Assembly: GCA_036925085.1 (NCBI GenBank)
Contig: JAUPFP010000028.1
Coordinates: forward strand, 2,006,001 to 2,070,000
DNA length: 64,000 nt
Origin: Brachycybe producta
Taxonomy: Eukaryota > Arthropoda > Diplopoda > Playtdesmida > Andrognathidae
Direction of reading: 5' to 3'
Under the pieces are notes generated by a model. The model saw only the letters and a program-made list of their open reading frames with translations, did no database searches and was not told the DNA's origin. Made by a program: the position numbers and the translations under genes. Positions 43,976-55,604 of this stretch are shown here, piece by piece (the first letter of the stretch is position 1; the number at the start of each line of letters is the position of its first letter).

Positions 43976-45960
43976 AACAAAACATGCCTTTTGAGGCAAA
44001 TATAGGTGATAATATTTTTTAATATGTTAAAAACTAGAATTTATGAATCATTTTGATTTTTTTTATCTTTTTTTTAAAAAAAAAGAAACCATTTTAATAA
44101 ACAATTTGGATCGAACTTGCCAACGAACAAAAAAAAAAGGTTTTAAACATGAAAATATGTTTTATTAGTTAATTTATTTTTATTAACCTCTAATTTTTTT
44201 ACATGATTTAAATTTCTGTTTTAAAAAATTGTTTATATTAATCTGGATAATAACAAAGTTAGTTTCTATTATTTTTTTTCTACCTTTTTGTGTAGCCCCC
44301 CTCTCCCTCCCTCCCTCCCTAGATGTTAAAAAATGCGAACATTTTCTTAAAAATGTATATGAGGACGACGACGATTAAATTTTGAACGATATTTGATTTT
44401 TGTTTTCATTACAAATTGCTTCTATTCTCAAACTGATTTAAATTTGATAATTAATGCAAACAAACATTTTTTTGCCCAATTTTTGTTTTATCATTGTTGT
44501 TGCTACATCTAATAATTAAGATTAAAAGTTGTCTAAGTAAATGTGAGGTGAAAATGATTGTTAAACTTACTCATGGTACTGATGGCCATGACAAAGAAGA
44601 AAACCATGAAATTCCAAGACAGGTACTCCATTTAGAAAAATCCTAAAGTTGTGTACAAGTAATCCTGGAACCACTTATAAATCTTTTAGGGTTTTTGGAG
44701 TCAAAATTCAAATTTCACCAGTTATTTATATATTTATTTTGCAAAACAAAAGAAAAAAAAACTTTTCGTTGCATGTAGTAATTTTGTTGTTGTAAGTAAA
44801 TGAAATTAAGTAACACTGAGAAGTGAGAATTGTTGTTAACAAACTGTCACTCACTGCCACAAATTTGTAAAAAAAATCTCCGAATTTTGTTTTGACAAGT
44901 CGAATTAATAGTTCACCTTTAATCCTTATTTGATTTGTCTCAGTTGATTAGTTTCACTTTTACTTTTTACCTTTGACAATAAGCATCCAATTGAAGTTGA
45001 TAATTTACTCGATAATTACAAGTTTCTGAAGTTTTTTTTAACGTTATTGTGTATCTTTTTCTTAAATTAATGTAATTACCCTGTGTTTTAAATTTTAAGA
45101 CAAAAGAAAAACGATAGGTTTTTGGAGTTTTTAAGGTGTTTTTGTTTTTAAGTATTTGTACTATGATTTTTTTTAAAAAAAAAATAATTAGTTTTGTTTA
45201 ATATGGAGCGCAAAACAGTAATTTTTTAACCCTTTCATGTTGAAAAAAAAAAACACAAAAATAATCAAAATCACAAATAATATAAATATGATGCAAAACA
45301 CATAGAAAAAACAACAACACACTGTCACAATAAGTCTTTCTGCAATTAATAGAGTAGAAATGCAATCCTTTGTCAGAAAATTTGCATGTTGCAAAAAAAC
45401 AAAACAATAATCAAAAAGACATGTTACTTAAATGAAGATTATAATTATAATTTTTTTTTAAAGATGTTCTGAAGAAGACAAAAGATGCACAACAAACAAC
45501 CCCTTTTTTGCATTCAAACACACGTATCTCACACCTTCTAATATCTTGCTCCTATCATTCGGCCACCCACTCACACACACACACACACATACACACACTA
45601 TTGTGTAGTTGCCTCTATCCACTGCAATGAAGTTAGTTGCTTGTTATTTTCAACTAAAAACTGTTTCTTTTTCTCCATCTGCGGTGATGCTCAATGATTG
45701 GTGTTGGGTATGTGTGTGTGTGGGGCACGGTGGTTGATGATGATGATGACGGTGACGGTGACGGTGGTGGTGGTGGTGGCCGATGTAATAAAAGCAACAG
45801 CAAATAACAGCCAGTATCAGAAGAATGAAGGAAGAGAAAGAAGATGAAGCAGCAAGCAGCAGCAGCAACTACTGCGAACTGACTGCATCTCCTATAGAGA
45901 TGCTGCACCAAAAACGCAATTGCATCTTTCAAATATTTGGCTACTTGCTGCTCTCATTCG

Positions 45961-46018
<58 letters not shown>

Positions 46019-46022
46019 CTCT

Positions 46023-46072
<50 letters not shown>

Positions 46073-46083
46073 ATCTCTTTCTC
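45961..46083. repeat. Long (CT)n microsatellite
   Basis: Two blocks of about 50 and 45 bases of pure CT, separated by GCACTCTCTTTTT. It is the longest simple repeat in the window. Confidence 0.95.
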
Positions 46084-46272
46084 TTTTCCGCTTTTTCTAT
46101 TTTTCACAAAAAAACTGAGCTTTTATCTATCTATTTATCCATCCATCCATCCACCCACACATACATAAACACACTGCACTCAATGGAAGAGGATGTCATT
46201 CATTTGAGCAACGAATGAAATCTTTCTCTTTTATCTTATTCTCAATGTCAATGAACACAAATACAATCTGGG

Positions 46273-46308
46273 ATGATAATGATAATGATAATGATGATAA
46301 TGATGATA

Positions 46309-46361
<53 letters not shown>

Positions 46362-46371
46362 GATGATGATG
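46273..46371. repeat. (GAT)n microsatellite
   Basis: GATAATGATAATGATGATAA grades into pure GATGAT and then GGTGGT. Confidence 0.95.
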
Positions 46372-46894
46372 ATAACCGCCAATATAGAGAGTTGGGGAGG
46401 TTGTTGCCCATTATTTTGTCCTTTTGAGTTGCCAGGGTCCTAAATGTGGTGGTCCTCTTCTTTATAATAATGTGTGATGGTTTGTAATTAGATATGATAA
46501 TGATGTTTTCTTGTGTGTGTGTTTTATCAAATACTGAGTATAAATATACAATTGAGTCTTGCTTTTATCTTTGGATTTTGGAAGACCTCAATCTCTTTTG
46601 ATTCCTTTATACACACGTTCACGCACACTGCATGTATACACAACACGTGCACTCATGAAGGCACACATAACACAGTCTCAGGCACAGAAAACACACACAC
46701 ACATATCACACACAAAACAAGCTAAGGAATACAGCACATGTATAAGCCATACATTGGTCTTATTGCACGCACAAACACACCAGAGTAGAAACTGGCTAAT
46801 TTTGCGCCTGAGGCAAGAATTAAACTGGCGCGCCCCCCCCCCCCTTAGTATTATCGTTATATACAGTTGTTGTTTTGTGGATAATTTATCCACA

Positions 46895-47190
46895 CTCCGG
46901 TTTACTGGGATTTTCAAGGGCCAGTATTGGAACACTATCAGGAAAAAGGTTCAACAATCAACAGTGCTCGTTACAGTAAGATGTTTACTGAAGAGCTGAA
47001 GCCTAAACTTCAGATGAAACGCAGAGGATTGCTATCCGAATTGGTGTGATCTTGCATGACAATGCACGTCTGCACACCTCTGCCCACACTGTTTACACTC
47101 TGCACATACTTTGTTTTGAGGTGTTAAAGCATCCTCCCTATAGTCCTGATCTTGCTTCTTTGGACTTTCACCTGTTTGGGCCTCTGAAAG
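46895..47190 (+). pseudogene. Mariner transposase catalytic-core fragment (DD34D)
   Basis: The frame from about 46895 reads VYWDFQGPVLEHYQEKGST, then NSARYSKMFTEELKPKL and MKRRGLLSELV to a stop near 47048. Overlapping it in the next frame is GVILHDNARLHTSAHTV, then FEVLKHPPYSPDLASLDFHL. The second catalytic Asp (in HDNA) and third (in ASLD) are both present with exactly 34 residues between them, the mariner signature. The first catalytic Asp (normally in TGDE) and the N-terminal DNA-binding part are missing. Consensus APSD is changed to ASLD. The frame stops matching after FGPLKA (about 47190). No TIRs were found. Dead fragment. Confidence 0.88.
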
Positions 47191-48171
47191 CAGGCCCTTC
47201 GAGGCCTTGCGTCTTAGGCAAGTGCCTCCCTTGCCTTGCCCAATATATAGTTATGGCTCTCAGACACAAATTTTAACACACTGTAGCCACACACACAACC
47301 TACTCTAACAGCCTACTCATACACATTCTCAGGCATGCAACACAGACATAACACATCAGGTAAAATTAAAAAGATAGTACATACTGGCACATACATTACA
47401 TTGTCAAAATACACTCACAAATAGAGAACACAAATACACACACACACACAAGTGCCGAAAAGGAACACAAGCTTTGTTAAGAGCTTAGCAGGCTTAATAC
47501 TCTTTTGTGTCTCTAATGATACCACCCAACATATGGATCTTTATTTTTTATTTAGGTGTCTACGCTTGTTGTAATGTAATATGTTTTGTGTTCTGCTTAA
47601 GAAATTCAGAAATGTAGGGGTTTTATCGAGTGTACGTAATGCCGACGCCACCGCCAGTCGTTCAGATTTTCTAAGCTCTTTGCTTCGCTATTGAAGTTCG
47701 AATAGCAAATTTAATTTCTTCAGAAAAGTGTTATCGGACATTAAATTTTTTTTTTAGCGGACAGCCGTCATAGAAATATTAAAACACTTTTTTATTGATA
47801 AATTGATAATAAATACTTTATTTGGTATTCAATCAATTGTGACACTTAACACTGAGTGTTAGTTGGTCGGATACATATGAAGTTAAAATGCCTATGAATC
47901 TAATAAACACCTTATATCTACGAATGAGTTAAATGTACGAAGTTTATATTTTGATTTTAAATTTATATAAAACGATAAAACGCTTAAAGAATGTTAAAGA
48001 AACTGTATAAAAGCATCATACAAAGTGTCCCAAAAATGTTTTAGAATTTAACGAGCAAATATTACAATAAAGATTAAGGTATTAAAAAAAAGAATTACAA
48101 ATTTGGTGTTTTAAGTGACGCATTATCTTAAGTGTTCAAAGCATTGATAATATCTGTTGATGATATTTGAT
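47191..48171. other. Non-coding stretch flanking the mariner fragment
   Basis: CCTTCGAGGCCTTGCGTCTT, then GGCAAGTGCCTCCCTTGCC, just right of the mariner fragment, together with TTTTGCGCCTGAGGCAAG left of it (46800-46817), look like two halves of an older repeat into which the mariner inserted. The rest is CA-rich then AT-rich, with no gene. Confidence 0.4.
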
Positions 48172-48311
48172 TTGCAAACATCAATTAACGTATCTCTTGT
48201 ATTTATGCGAAAATTAATTCTCTTCGATTTCTTGCCATAATTATATGAATGGGAGCAAATTGAAGAGTAATGTCAGACAATAATTAGAGATACGTTAATT
48301 GATATTTACAT
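48172..48311. repeat. Inverted repeat, ATCAATTAACGTATCTCT arms
   Basis: Perfect 18-base arms at 48180-48197 and 48286-48303, extending imperfectly to about 24 bases, enclose about 90 bases of AT-rich DNA. Probably a small MITE. Confidence 0.8.
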
Positions 48312-48422
48312 ATTATTTTCTCACCAATGTCAGCTATGCCTCTAAGAGAATAAGAGGATATTTTGAGCATTTGGAAAATTGCATCATTTAAACACAAAAC
48401 ATGTACAGTAATGTTGTTAGGC

Positions 48423-48816
48423 CTATATATCGTCGTTGAAGAAGTGATACCACGTAACTAACAAGATATAAATTTTACAAGAGGAACAAAAAAGGTTATA
48501 ATACAAGTTTAAGGTTGTGTTACACAATTTTTTGCTAATAAAAATATTTGAACGTTTTTTTGCGCCATAATTAACATAATTATGTTACGTACATGACTTG
48601 ATTTTTTTTTGCTAAATATTCGCAAAATCACATTAAATGGATTTGAACACACTCTACCAGGTGTCTCTACCAGTCAATATCGAATAAAATTTTTTTTTTG
48701 TTCATTTCGCGATATTTCCAAGCGATCTACTTATTTTTTCTGATTTTTTTATGCCAAAACCTCAAAAGCAATACAAATGTCAGTTACATGGTATCACTTC
48801 TTAACCGACAATATTT
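48423..48816. mobile_element. MITE with GAAGAAGTGATACCA ends
   Basis: Left end CGTCGTTGAAGAAGTGATAC, then CACGTAACTAAC. Right end GTCAGTTACATGGTATCACT, then TCTTAACCGACAAT. The TIR is about 33 bases with few mismatches, and the total is about 394 bases. The interior contains two TTCGCG/TTTCGCGATA words and no open frame. Confidence 0.82.
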
Positions 48817-49075
48817 ATTGTAACAAATTTCACTCTTAATTATGAAATTATAAAATTAAATTTAAGAAAAGAAACATGGCAGTTATTAACATGTTAAGAT
48901 GTAACAAATGTCGTCATTCATGTCGGAATTTTTAAATGCAACATAAAAAACATTACAATGCATTTTTCTCAAGTCAAAACTGAAAATGACAGGAGAGCGG
49001 CTCAAAAATTGCTTGCAGTGATTGCCTACCTACAGGAGAAAGCCAAATTCATTTAAGATAAGGCGTGTTTTTTTT

Positions 49076-49342
49076 CTGCACTTGTGGTCGAACCATTAAG
49101 GAAGGCCGTCGTTCATGTCAAAATGGCCCGAGTATGTATAACCTCATTTTTAATTGATATTTACATGATTTAATTATGGATATTCATTATTTAATTGTAG
49201 ATATTCCTAACTAAATTGTGTAAATACATGTACATAGTTTAATTGTTGTTGTCCATAATTGAATTATGGATAGACACAGTTCGGTTCTTTTGTCATGAGT
49301 GGCCCTCTATAGTGGCCATGAATAGTTCGACCACAAGTGCAG
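49076..49342. mobile_element. MITE, GGTCGAACCATT family, copy 3 (best preserved)
   Basis: It starts CTGCACTTGTGGTCGAACCA and ends with the reverse complement CTGCACTTGTGGTCGAACTA, 22 bases with one mismatch. Subterminal AGGCCGTCGTTCATGTC and TGTCATGAGTGGCCCTC also pair. The centre is a run of about five ATTATGGATATTCATTAAT-like units of 20-30 bases. It is 267 bases, non-coding. Confidence 0.92.
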
Positions 49343-49356
49343 AAAAATATTAGCCC

Positions 49357-49615
49357 TATGGTTTATGATCAGGTTAATTTCAAACTTTAATTATTCTGTT
49401 TTTCAGAAGCAAAATAAAGAGGTGCAAGAAAGGGTGAATAAACGTTTTTATTCAAAAAACCTAATTTTGAAAGATGTCAATATAAAAATACTCTTAATTG
49501 ATTGAGCAGCTAGCTCCCTTTCTAGTTTCTAAAACATATTTAAGTTACTCTTCATTTTGCACCTGAAAGACAAAATAATCAAGAGTTTAAAGGCATTTAA
49601 CACTTTAAAACCACC
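49357..49615. mobile_element. TT1 MITE, internally deleted copy
   Basis: Left end ATGGTTTATGATCAGG, then AACTTTAATTATTCTG. Right end TTTTGCACCTGAAAGAC, then AACACTTTAAAACCACC, followed by TTAT (mutated TTAA). The left inner arm is deleted but the right one (CCTTTCTAGTTTCTAAAACA) remains. It lies 14 bases right of the previous MITE. Confidence 0.82.
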
Positions 49616-50709
49616 TTATCTTAAATTAATGTTTGGGTTGAGTTTAAATAATAATGTTGACTGTATAGTCTTTTTTTAAATTAAACGTGTTGGGAGTTGG
49701 ATTCGAGGTTGTGGATTTTGAAACAGAAAAGGGAAAAATATATATTTAGTGGCTGAACAAAAAAAAATAAAGATTGTCGTCAGCAAACTGAGCAATTAGG
49801 CTCGGTAATTGAACATCAACCATCCGCGGCTGACACTCAACTCACTCACTCACTCACTCGCTGCTTTTTATTGAGTAGTTTCTCAACTTTTTTCCATCAT
49901 TTTATAAGTGACCACCACATTGACACTTGGAGTACACAATATGAAATTGAGGATATGATAAAATTGACAATAATTTTATATAAAATCATGAAAATGTTTT
50001 TTTACAATACTATCCATATAAAGATTTAAGGTTCAATAAGTGAGCTCATAAATTAGTTAGAGGAGGGCCAAAAGTTGAAGATCTCATTCTTTTTTATATG
50101 TAATACAACCCCCCCCCCCCCTCCCATACATCGTTTTCTTCGAGATTTTTTTTTTCTAATTCAAATTTATTTGAAAACTGGTTGTAGTTACTACTTGCTT
50201 TTTATAAATCCCCTATTTTATTATTATTAGAACATCCTAATATTTCATGTTTTTATAAAGCGACTTAAAGCGTCACTTTAATTAATCATGTCGTAAACAT
50301 ATATACTGTATAGGGTGAAGAAGAAGAAACCCTAATTTTGTTTTCAATTATCTATGGCAAAATAAATTGTGCTTATATGCTTTATATATATATAAAACAA
50401 ATGCATTTTTTGTTCTCTTTTTTCTTCTCTATTGTTAAGAAAATGTCTACATTTTCAATCACCAAATTATAATTATGATTTTTTTAATATACGAACCGGG
50501 AGGGGGTGGGGAACAAACATCCAATTTGATGATATGTTATTTAAAATTGTTTGTTTGGTTTTTGTTTCACGATATTACTAATGGAGCAACCACAATTATT
50601 TTTTTTCTTTCTCCATTCGATAAAACTGGATAGAGGCTAGAATTTTCTATTTGATAGGTGCTAATGACTAGAAGTCTCTTTGATACGTTTTTTTTATTAA
50701 AAAAAATTG
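49616..50709. other. AT-rich non-coding stretch
   Basis: Includes (ACTC)n at 49838-49860, a C11 tract near 50107 and GGGAGGGGGTGGGG at 50498. No gene is recognised. Confidence 0.45.
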
Positions 50710-50802
50710 AATTTCGATTAGAACAATCGAAATTAAACTATTTTCGTCTCACAAATCTTTACTTTATGATTAGAACAATCATTAAGTAAAGATTTGTGAG
50801 AC
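50710..50802. repeat. Twin hairpins with identical AGAAC loops
   Basis: Hairpin 1: AATTTCGATT, loop AGAAC, AATCGAAATT (50710-50734), a perfect 10-bp stem. Hairpin 2: arms 50746-50771 (GTCTCACAAATCTTTACTTT, then ATGATT) and 50777-50802, loop AGAAC, with 25 of 26 pairs matched and a possible extension into flanking T and A runs. Both share the 13-base apex GATTAGAACAATC. The two are 11 bases apart. No open frame. Confidence 0.9.
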
Positions 50803-52482
50803 AAAAATATTGTTTTATAGACAATTTTTTTTTTTCATTTTGTCGGAAAAAGTAGACGTTTCTGCTTTTTTTTTTGTTAGAAACTAGAATAACAACTGAA
50901 TGTATTTGCATGCATTTCCTTTTTTTATTCATTGTTGATGCGAAATTTGGTCATTTTCAATGTTTTGACACCAAACTGTCATGAGTTTTGCACTAACCTA
51001 AATTGTGTTGTTAACAATTATTAGGACAAGTTGGAATTTAAATTTTAATTTAAAACAAAATATTATTTGTCTTATTATGTTGTCAACTTAATTTGGATTT
51101 TCTATCTGAAATAACTCATTTTTTATTATTTCCTTCTTCGGTTTTTTTTTTTTATATTTAACAAATTGTTAAGTGAAATTGTTTTCTCAATTTTGGTGTC
51201 TACTAAAATGAGCAATGAATGTATTGCAATACGGACACATTGATGTGTATGAGTTATCTTTTGTGTTATGTTTGGAATGTAATGTGGCTGAAAATCTCAT
51301 TTTAGTGAATTGATTATGTATTTATTTGTCTCTTTCTTTCTCTTTCTATATATATACATATAGAGTAAGGGGTTTGTTGTGAAGTTTTAACGTGAGAATC
51401 ATCTCACTGAAAAATAAGGTATTCATATTACTTAATACATCAAAATGTTTATATATACATGTATAGTATATATGAAGAAGACAAACATTTATGATTTCAT
51501 ATTTTTGTAAAAAGGGCTTCTATGTGTGAGTTGGGATGTGGGGGGGGGGGAGGGTTGTAGAACAAATTGCGGTTACCATGACTATCTGTTGAAATAATAT
51601 TGGATCCTAAATCTCAGCTCTACTTCCTTCACATTCAGTTCTCCTTATATTTTTCTCATAGATATTTTTGTCTTGCACACATGTTTGTATAATATACACA
51701 AACAATAGGTTAAAATAATGGCCAAAAATTGTCTTATAAGATGGCTCAATATTTAGATGACTAAAGTGAACGTAACTTTATTCAGAAGCAACAAAAGGCA
51801 AAAAAAATTAAAATGCGACGAAAAATAGAATTTGTCTAATTTAAATAATTCTGTTTTATTTTTTGGTAGAATGTAGACAGAAAAAAAATCGTGAAATTGT
51901 TATTATTAGCAAAACAGAAAATATGACTATGACTGTCCTGGAAGTGTTTTAGATCGTAATGTATGATAACTCTTGAAAGCTAAAGAAAGCAGAAAAAAAG
52001 ACTAAAGATTTTTTCTAATCTTTTTTGTTTGTTTTTATTTTCTGCCTTTTCGCTCTGCAGGTCCCATATGCAGAAAAAAAGCAAATTAAAAATGCGACTG
52101 AAAATAAAAAAAAAATTCTTGATTAAATGTAATTCTATTCCATTTATTTAGCAGACAATAGACCAGAAAAAAAGGGAAATAAATAGATTGTAATTATGTT
52201 TTGTTATGTTTTGGCCTTAGATGTTGTTCTATTAGTTGTTTATCGAACTTTGGTTATTCTACATTTTAGCAGCAACGTTAGAAAAAAAATTGTGAAAGTG
52301 TTTGAGAAAGTAGAAATTGAAATGTGTTAATTTATGTTAATACTTTTTTTAGAATAAACTTTTTATGTCCGTCTGAAATAGCTACAAAATTTTATTTGTA
52401 AAGGTGTTGTCATCCAGAAAATATTTTTAGTTTATAGGTTCAAGACAAGATCACATTTGGAGGTTTATCTAATTTGAAGAAA
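50803..52482. other. AT-rich stretch with worn repeat pieces
   Basis: GTTAGAAACTAGAATAAC at 50876 and TTATCGAACTTTGGTTATTC near 52240 are TT1-like pieces. AAATGCGACGAAAAATAGAA (51813) and AAATGCGACTGAAAATAAA (52090) are two copies of another dispersed repeat also seen near 7590. A G12 tract lies at 51540-51551. No gene is seen. Confidence 0.4.
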
Positions 52483-53164
52483 TGTGACACCGCCCACACA
52501 TGTGCCAGTTGCACATGTGTGAGTGAGGCCGCTCACTTCTGAACCCCTTTCGCCAGATGGCACCCTGGGTTGTCAAAAATTGACCAGTCTCAAATGATTT
52601 CAAATTCGTTGAGAATTCAGTCAGATTTCTCGCTAATTTTGACAGTTCAGACAATTATAGAAAATAGAGTTTCTAAAAGTAGAAACTTCAAATAGAAAAT
52701 TTGAAGTTTCTCACGATTGAAAATGGCCATTAATTCTAGAATAGTTTCTCTGGAATTAGGCAAATTCTTCTGAGAATTTGATGCCAAATAAGGAGATATT
52801 TGGGAATTGGGACTCTCCATTGGTCAATCGGACCAATGGGTGCGCCCTAGCCAAGGGTGGTCCCTCTCAAGGGCCAAAAGAATAAAAGTACTTGCACAAG
52901 GCAAGCTCGAGGCTGATTTCCAATAATTGATTTTAAAGTAGAAGGTTGGAATCGAAGTGCCAAACTTGTGGTTAAGCTCCGGAGTAGTTTTTGGACTCAA
53001 CAACTGGATATTCTGAGCCCAGAATATCCAGAAAAATCAGTTCACAGTATTATTTTATTGTACTCATTATGTATCGGGTCACATAAAATAAATCAGTTTG
53101 TATCGGTAAAAGAGAAGTCTTTTTCTTGTTTGCGAGAACACCTCTGGGAGGTGTAGAGTTGTCA
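52483..53164 (+). mobile_element. LTR-like block C of a retroelement (best preserved)
   Basis: It opens TGTGACACCGCCCACACATG and closes GTGTAGAGTTGTCA, the TG...CA form of LTRs. Near the start is a palindrome, ACACATGTGCC / GGCAC-like ATGTGTGAG. CAAATAAGGAGATATTTGG, CCATTGGTCAATCGG and ACCAATGGGTGCGCCC are shared in order with blocks A and B. AGAATAAAAGTACTTGC looks like a TATA region, and ACATAAAATAAATCAG could hold the polyadenylation signal AATAAA. A frame starting 62 bases after it resembles a gag start. No second LTR lies in the window, so the element is truncated on the right near 53460. Confidence 0.65.
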
Positions 53165-53226
53165 CTATTTCTTTAAATTGTGGGAACAGGGAGTCCCATC
53201 TACATGGAACCCAAAACAGATCGACA

Positions 53227-53455
53227 ATGCCAGGGAGACCAACTCTAACACGAGGCGGAGGCGCGACCAAGGGCCGCACATCCAGATCAACAAGTAGACC
53301 TGGATTACCCGGTAGGTCACAGAGCCCAAGCTTGGAGAGTGTGGAGCGTCGCACTACCCAGACTCAACCGGCTGGTCTGGGACCAGCCACCCAACAAAGA
53401 GACAGACAAAAAGATCAACAGGCTGGTCTGGGGCCAGCCTTGTTACAGAAAGTTA
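53227..53455 (+). pseudogene. Truncated gag-like N-terminus
   Basis: The first ATG after LTR-like block C opens a basic, proline- and glycine-rich frame (MPGRPTLTRGGGATKGRTSR, then STSRPGLPGRSQSPS). Two QPAGLGPA / QQAGLGPA repeats are coded by GGCTGGTCTGGG(A/G)CCAGCC. After LLQKV the GC content drops suddenly and the frame runs on through unrelated AT-rich DNA to 53511, so the gag-like part ends near 53455. Position just after an LTR and the Arg/Ser/Pro-rich composition fit a gag start, but no capsid or zinc-knuckle motif is present. Family uncertain. Confidence 0.45.
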
Positions 53456-55286
53456 TGACAAATTTCGCTTTTTCCGCCTACTTTCTGCTAAGTAAAGTAG
53501 AATTACTGTAAACTATAATATTATAAATTCTATTTTCAATAGCAGTTTTAATTGGCGTTTTCAGCATGTGAGATCCCAGTCTTACTATTCTAGTTTCTCA
53601 CGGACTTTGACATGCACTGTTATAAATGAGCACATTAATCGAAACGTTCTATTAAACTTGTAGTTTACTAATGCCACATAGGGTAATTTTAAACAACATA
53701 AGCTTAGACCTACATTCATGTGGCCATTTTTCAAATACATCTGGATAAATTTCATACAATCACAAAAAAAAAGTGTTTGTAACAATTTAAAAAAAATAAA
53801 CTCATTGGGGAATTCAGCTTTTTCTTTTAAAAAAGAAAGAAAACATGCTCAGAAGAAATTGCTTAACCATGTTCTGTTTTCTGTTTTCTGTTCTGCTCTG
53901 TTTCGATTTGGATGTAAAATTGGAAACTCTTGCACCACATGACACCTTTGTGAATGCAAAAAAAAAGAGCAAGAGCATTGACTCACTCACTAGTCACTAT
54001 TTATTTCTAACATGTCAAGTGGCCATTTCTTAAGTCTGAATGCCTCTTTATACATTTACATCTGTTGTCCAACAATTTTTTATCCTTCTCCTGTGAGGAT
54101 TTGTGAAATAGGAACTTGTATTTCAAAAAAATAAACGCAAAAAAATATTCACCACTTGATAGTGATACAAAGCAACCTTATTTTTGCATGTCTTTTACAT
54201 TGAGTGTTTTGTCATAAGTTTTACAATGAAATTGGTGTCAACTTTTTTTTATTTCAATCTTTTCAGAGGTTAATTGTTAAGATATTATTTAAAAAAGAAG
54301 AAACTTTATAAAAAAAATTGCAAGTTAGAAAATGGAATTATTAAATTGCTGCAAAGCACGTGTATTTACAGATTTAAAGTCATATTTCTCATTACGTTAC
54401 TTCTGAAAACGATACCTTACGCACAGTAGTCTCATTTTGGTTATCAGTGGCTTAGATATGTTTTTGGCGTCAGAAGCGAAAAACATTTTTTTTAACAAAC
54501 TTTTTTCTTGAAATTTCCAGATGTTTTTTTTATGATTTTAATGACTTATTTTACATTTTAAAAATTGTTTTGACAATCGTTGAGTAAGTCTTGACAAGAA
54601 TTTTTTGGAGGTAATGGTCTCTTTAAGCGAGGTAAGACTTTACATTAGATATTTTTTTAAATAAACATTACATGTACAGTTTACTGAACTTGAACATATT
54701 TCAAGAATTTCTTTAAAGAAAAAAAAAAACATTAAAAAATTATCTGTTTTTTTTAAACTAGAATGAAAATTTTGTCAACATAATTTTAGAAACTTGACGT
54801 TTCGTTTCTGTTTATTTTTTATAGAAAAAAAAATTGAAAAATGTCTCAAGTTATGTTTTGTTCTTTTTTTCTTGAGGTAAATAATAATAGACCTTGTTGT
54901 TGTTTTCTAGACACACATATATTTCTTCTTTTCAAATTTGCTTGTGAAGGATGTTGCAATAATATTCACTATTGTGAAGAAGAAAAATAATAGAAAAAGG
55001 TTTTTTGACACGTACACTAAGATTTACATTAGTAACCTGCTTGTAGTGTGAACTATTCTTTTTAGAAGCATCTTTTTTTCTTCTTTTCTTGAAAGCTATA
55101 AGATAGATTTTTAGCTTTGTGAAAATAAGAAAAAGATAGGTCTAAACTTCAGAGAGAGAAAAAAGGAAAGAGACCCATGTGAGAAAATAGGAAAAGGTTA
55201 AAATGAATCAATCAATATCATCTTAGAGAGAGAGAGGTAGAGAAAGAAGAAAACTAGGGATGTTAGGAAGGATTTTTATGGCGCAC
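53456..55286. other. AT-rich stretch with an end of the TT2 family
   Basis: At about 54540-54622, AAATTGTTTTGACAATCG, then GTCTTGACAAGAATTTT and GGAGGTAATGGTCTCT, followed by TTAA at 54623-54626, is the right end of the TT2 element type (56992-57540). Its left end was not found. The rest shows no gene. Confidence 0.5.
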
Positions 55287-55604
55287 ATTGGAGCTTCCGA
55301 ATTGAAGCTCTCAGCTCTGGGTGCTGTGTATAAAATACAATGCACAGCATACTACTGCTTGTGCATTTTCATACCGGGGTGTCAGCTGTCGAATTCCAGC
55401 TATATGTGCTGCTGTTAACAGCCACACAGCTCCAATCTGTATAGAGTAGATTTTTGTGAGTGCTTTGAGAGCTTCCAAATTCAAATTCTTAGCTGTGTGA
55501 AGAAAAAAAAATACAGCACATTGCTTACAATTTGTGAATTTTCATGCAGTAAGTCAGCTGTCAGTTTTCAGCTGCGTGATCAAAAGCAGCTGCACAGCTC
55601 CAAT
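55287..55604. repeat. Two direct units, each bounded by ATTGGAGCT / AGCTCCAAT
   Basis: Unit 1 (55287-55436) and unit 2 (about 55466-55604) share GAGCTTCC(G/A)AATT, CTTGTGCATTTTCAT-like words, GTCAGCTGTC, and the end CACAGCTCCAATCTGT. Each unit begins and ends with short inverted sequences, so this may be a tandem pair of small MITEs. Confidence 0.75.

Larger units (their letters stand above)
43976..46894. other. Microsatellite-rich AT-rich stretch
   Basis: Repeats include (CCCT)n at 44298-44322, (CA)n at 45573-45598, GATGAT/GACGGT/GGTGGT at 45732-45779, a 130-base (CT)n at 45961-46083, (ATCC)n at 46136-46156 and (GAT)n at 46273-46371. The long Leu/Ser, Asp and Arg/Glu frames predicted here come from these repeats. 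No gene is supported. Confidence 0.6.

Noticed and set aside
45825-46427. Leu/Ser-rich, Arg/Glu-rich and Asp-rich open frames
   Set aside because: They are translations of (CT)n and (GAT)n microsatellites.
53845-54033. 62-residue frame with a signal-peptide-like start (MLRRNCLTMFCFLFSVLLCF)
   Set aside because: The hydrophobic stretch comes from repeated TTCTGTTTTCTG, and no cleavage site, partner exon or family is apparent.
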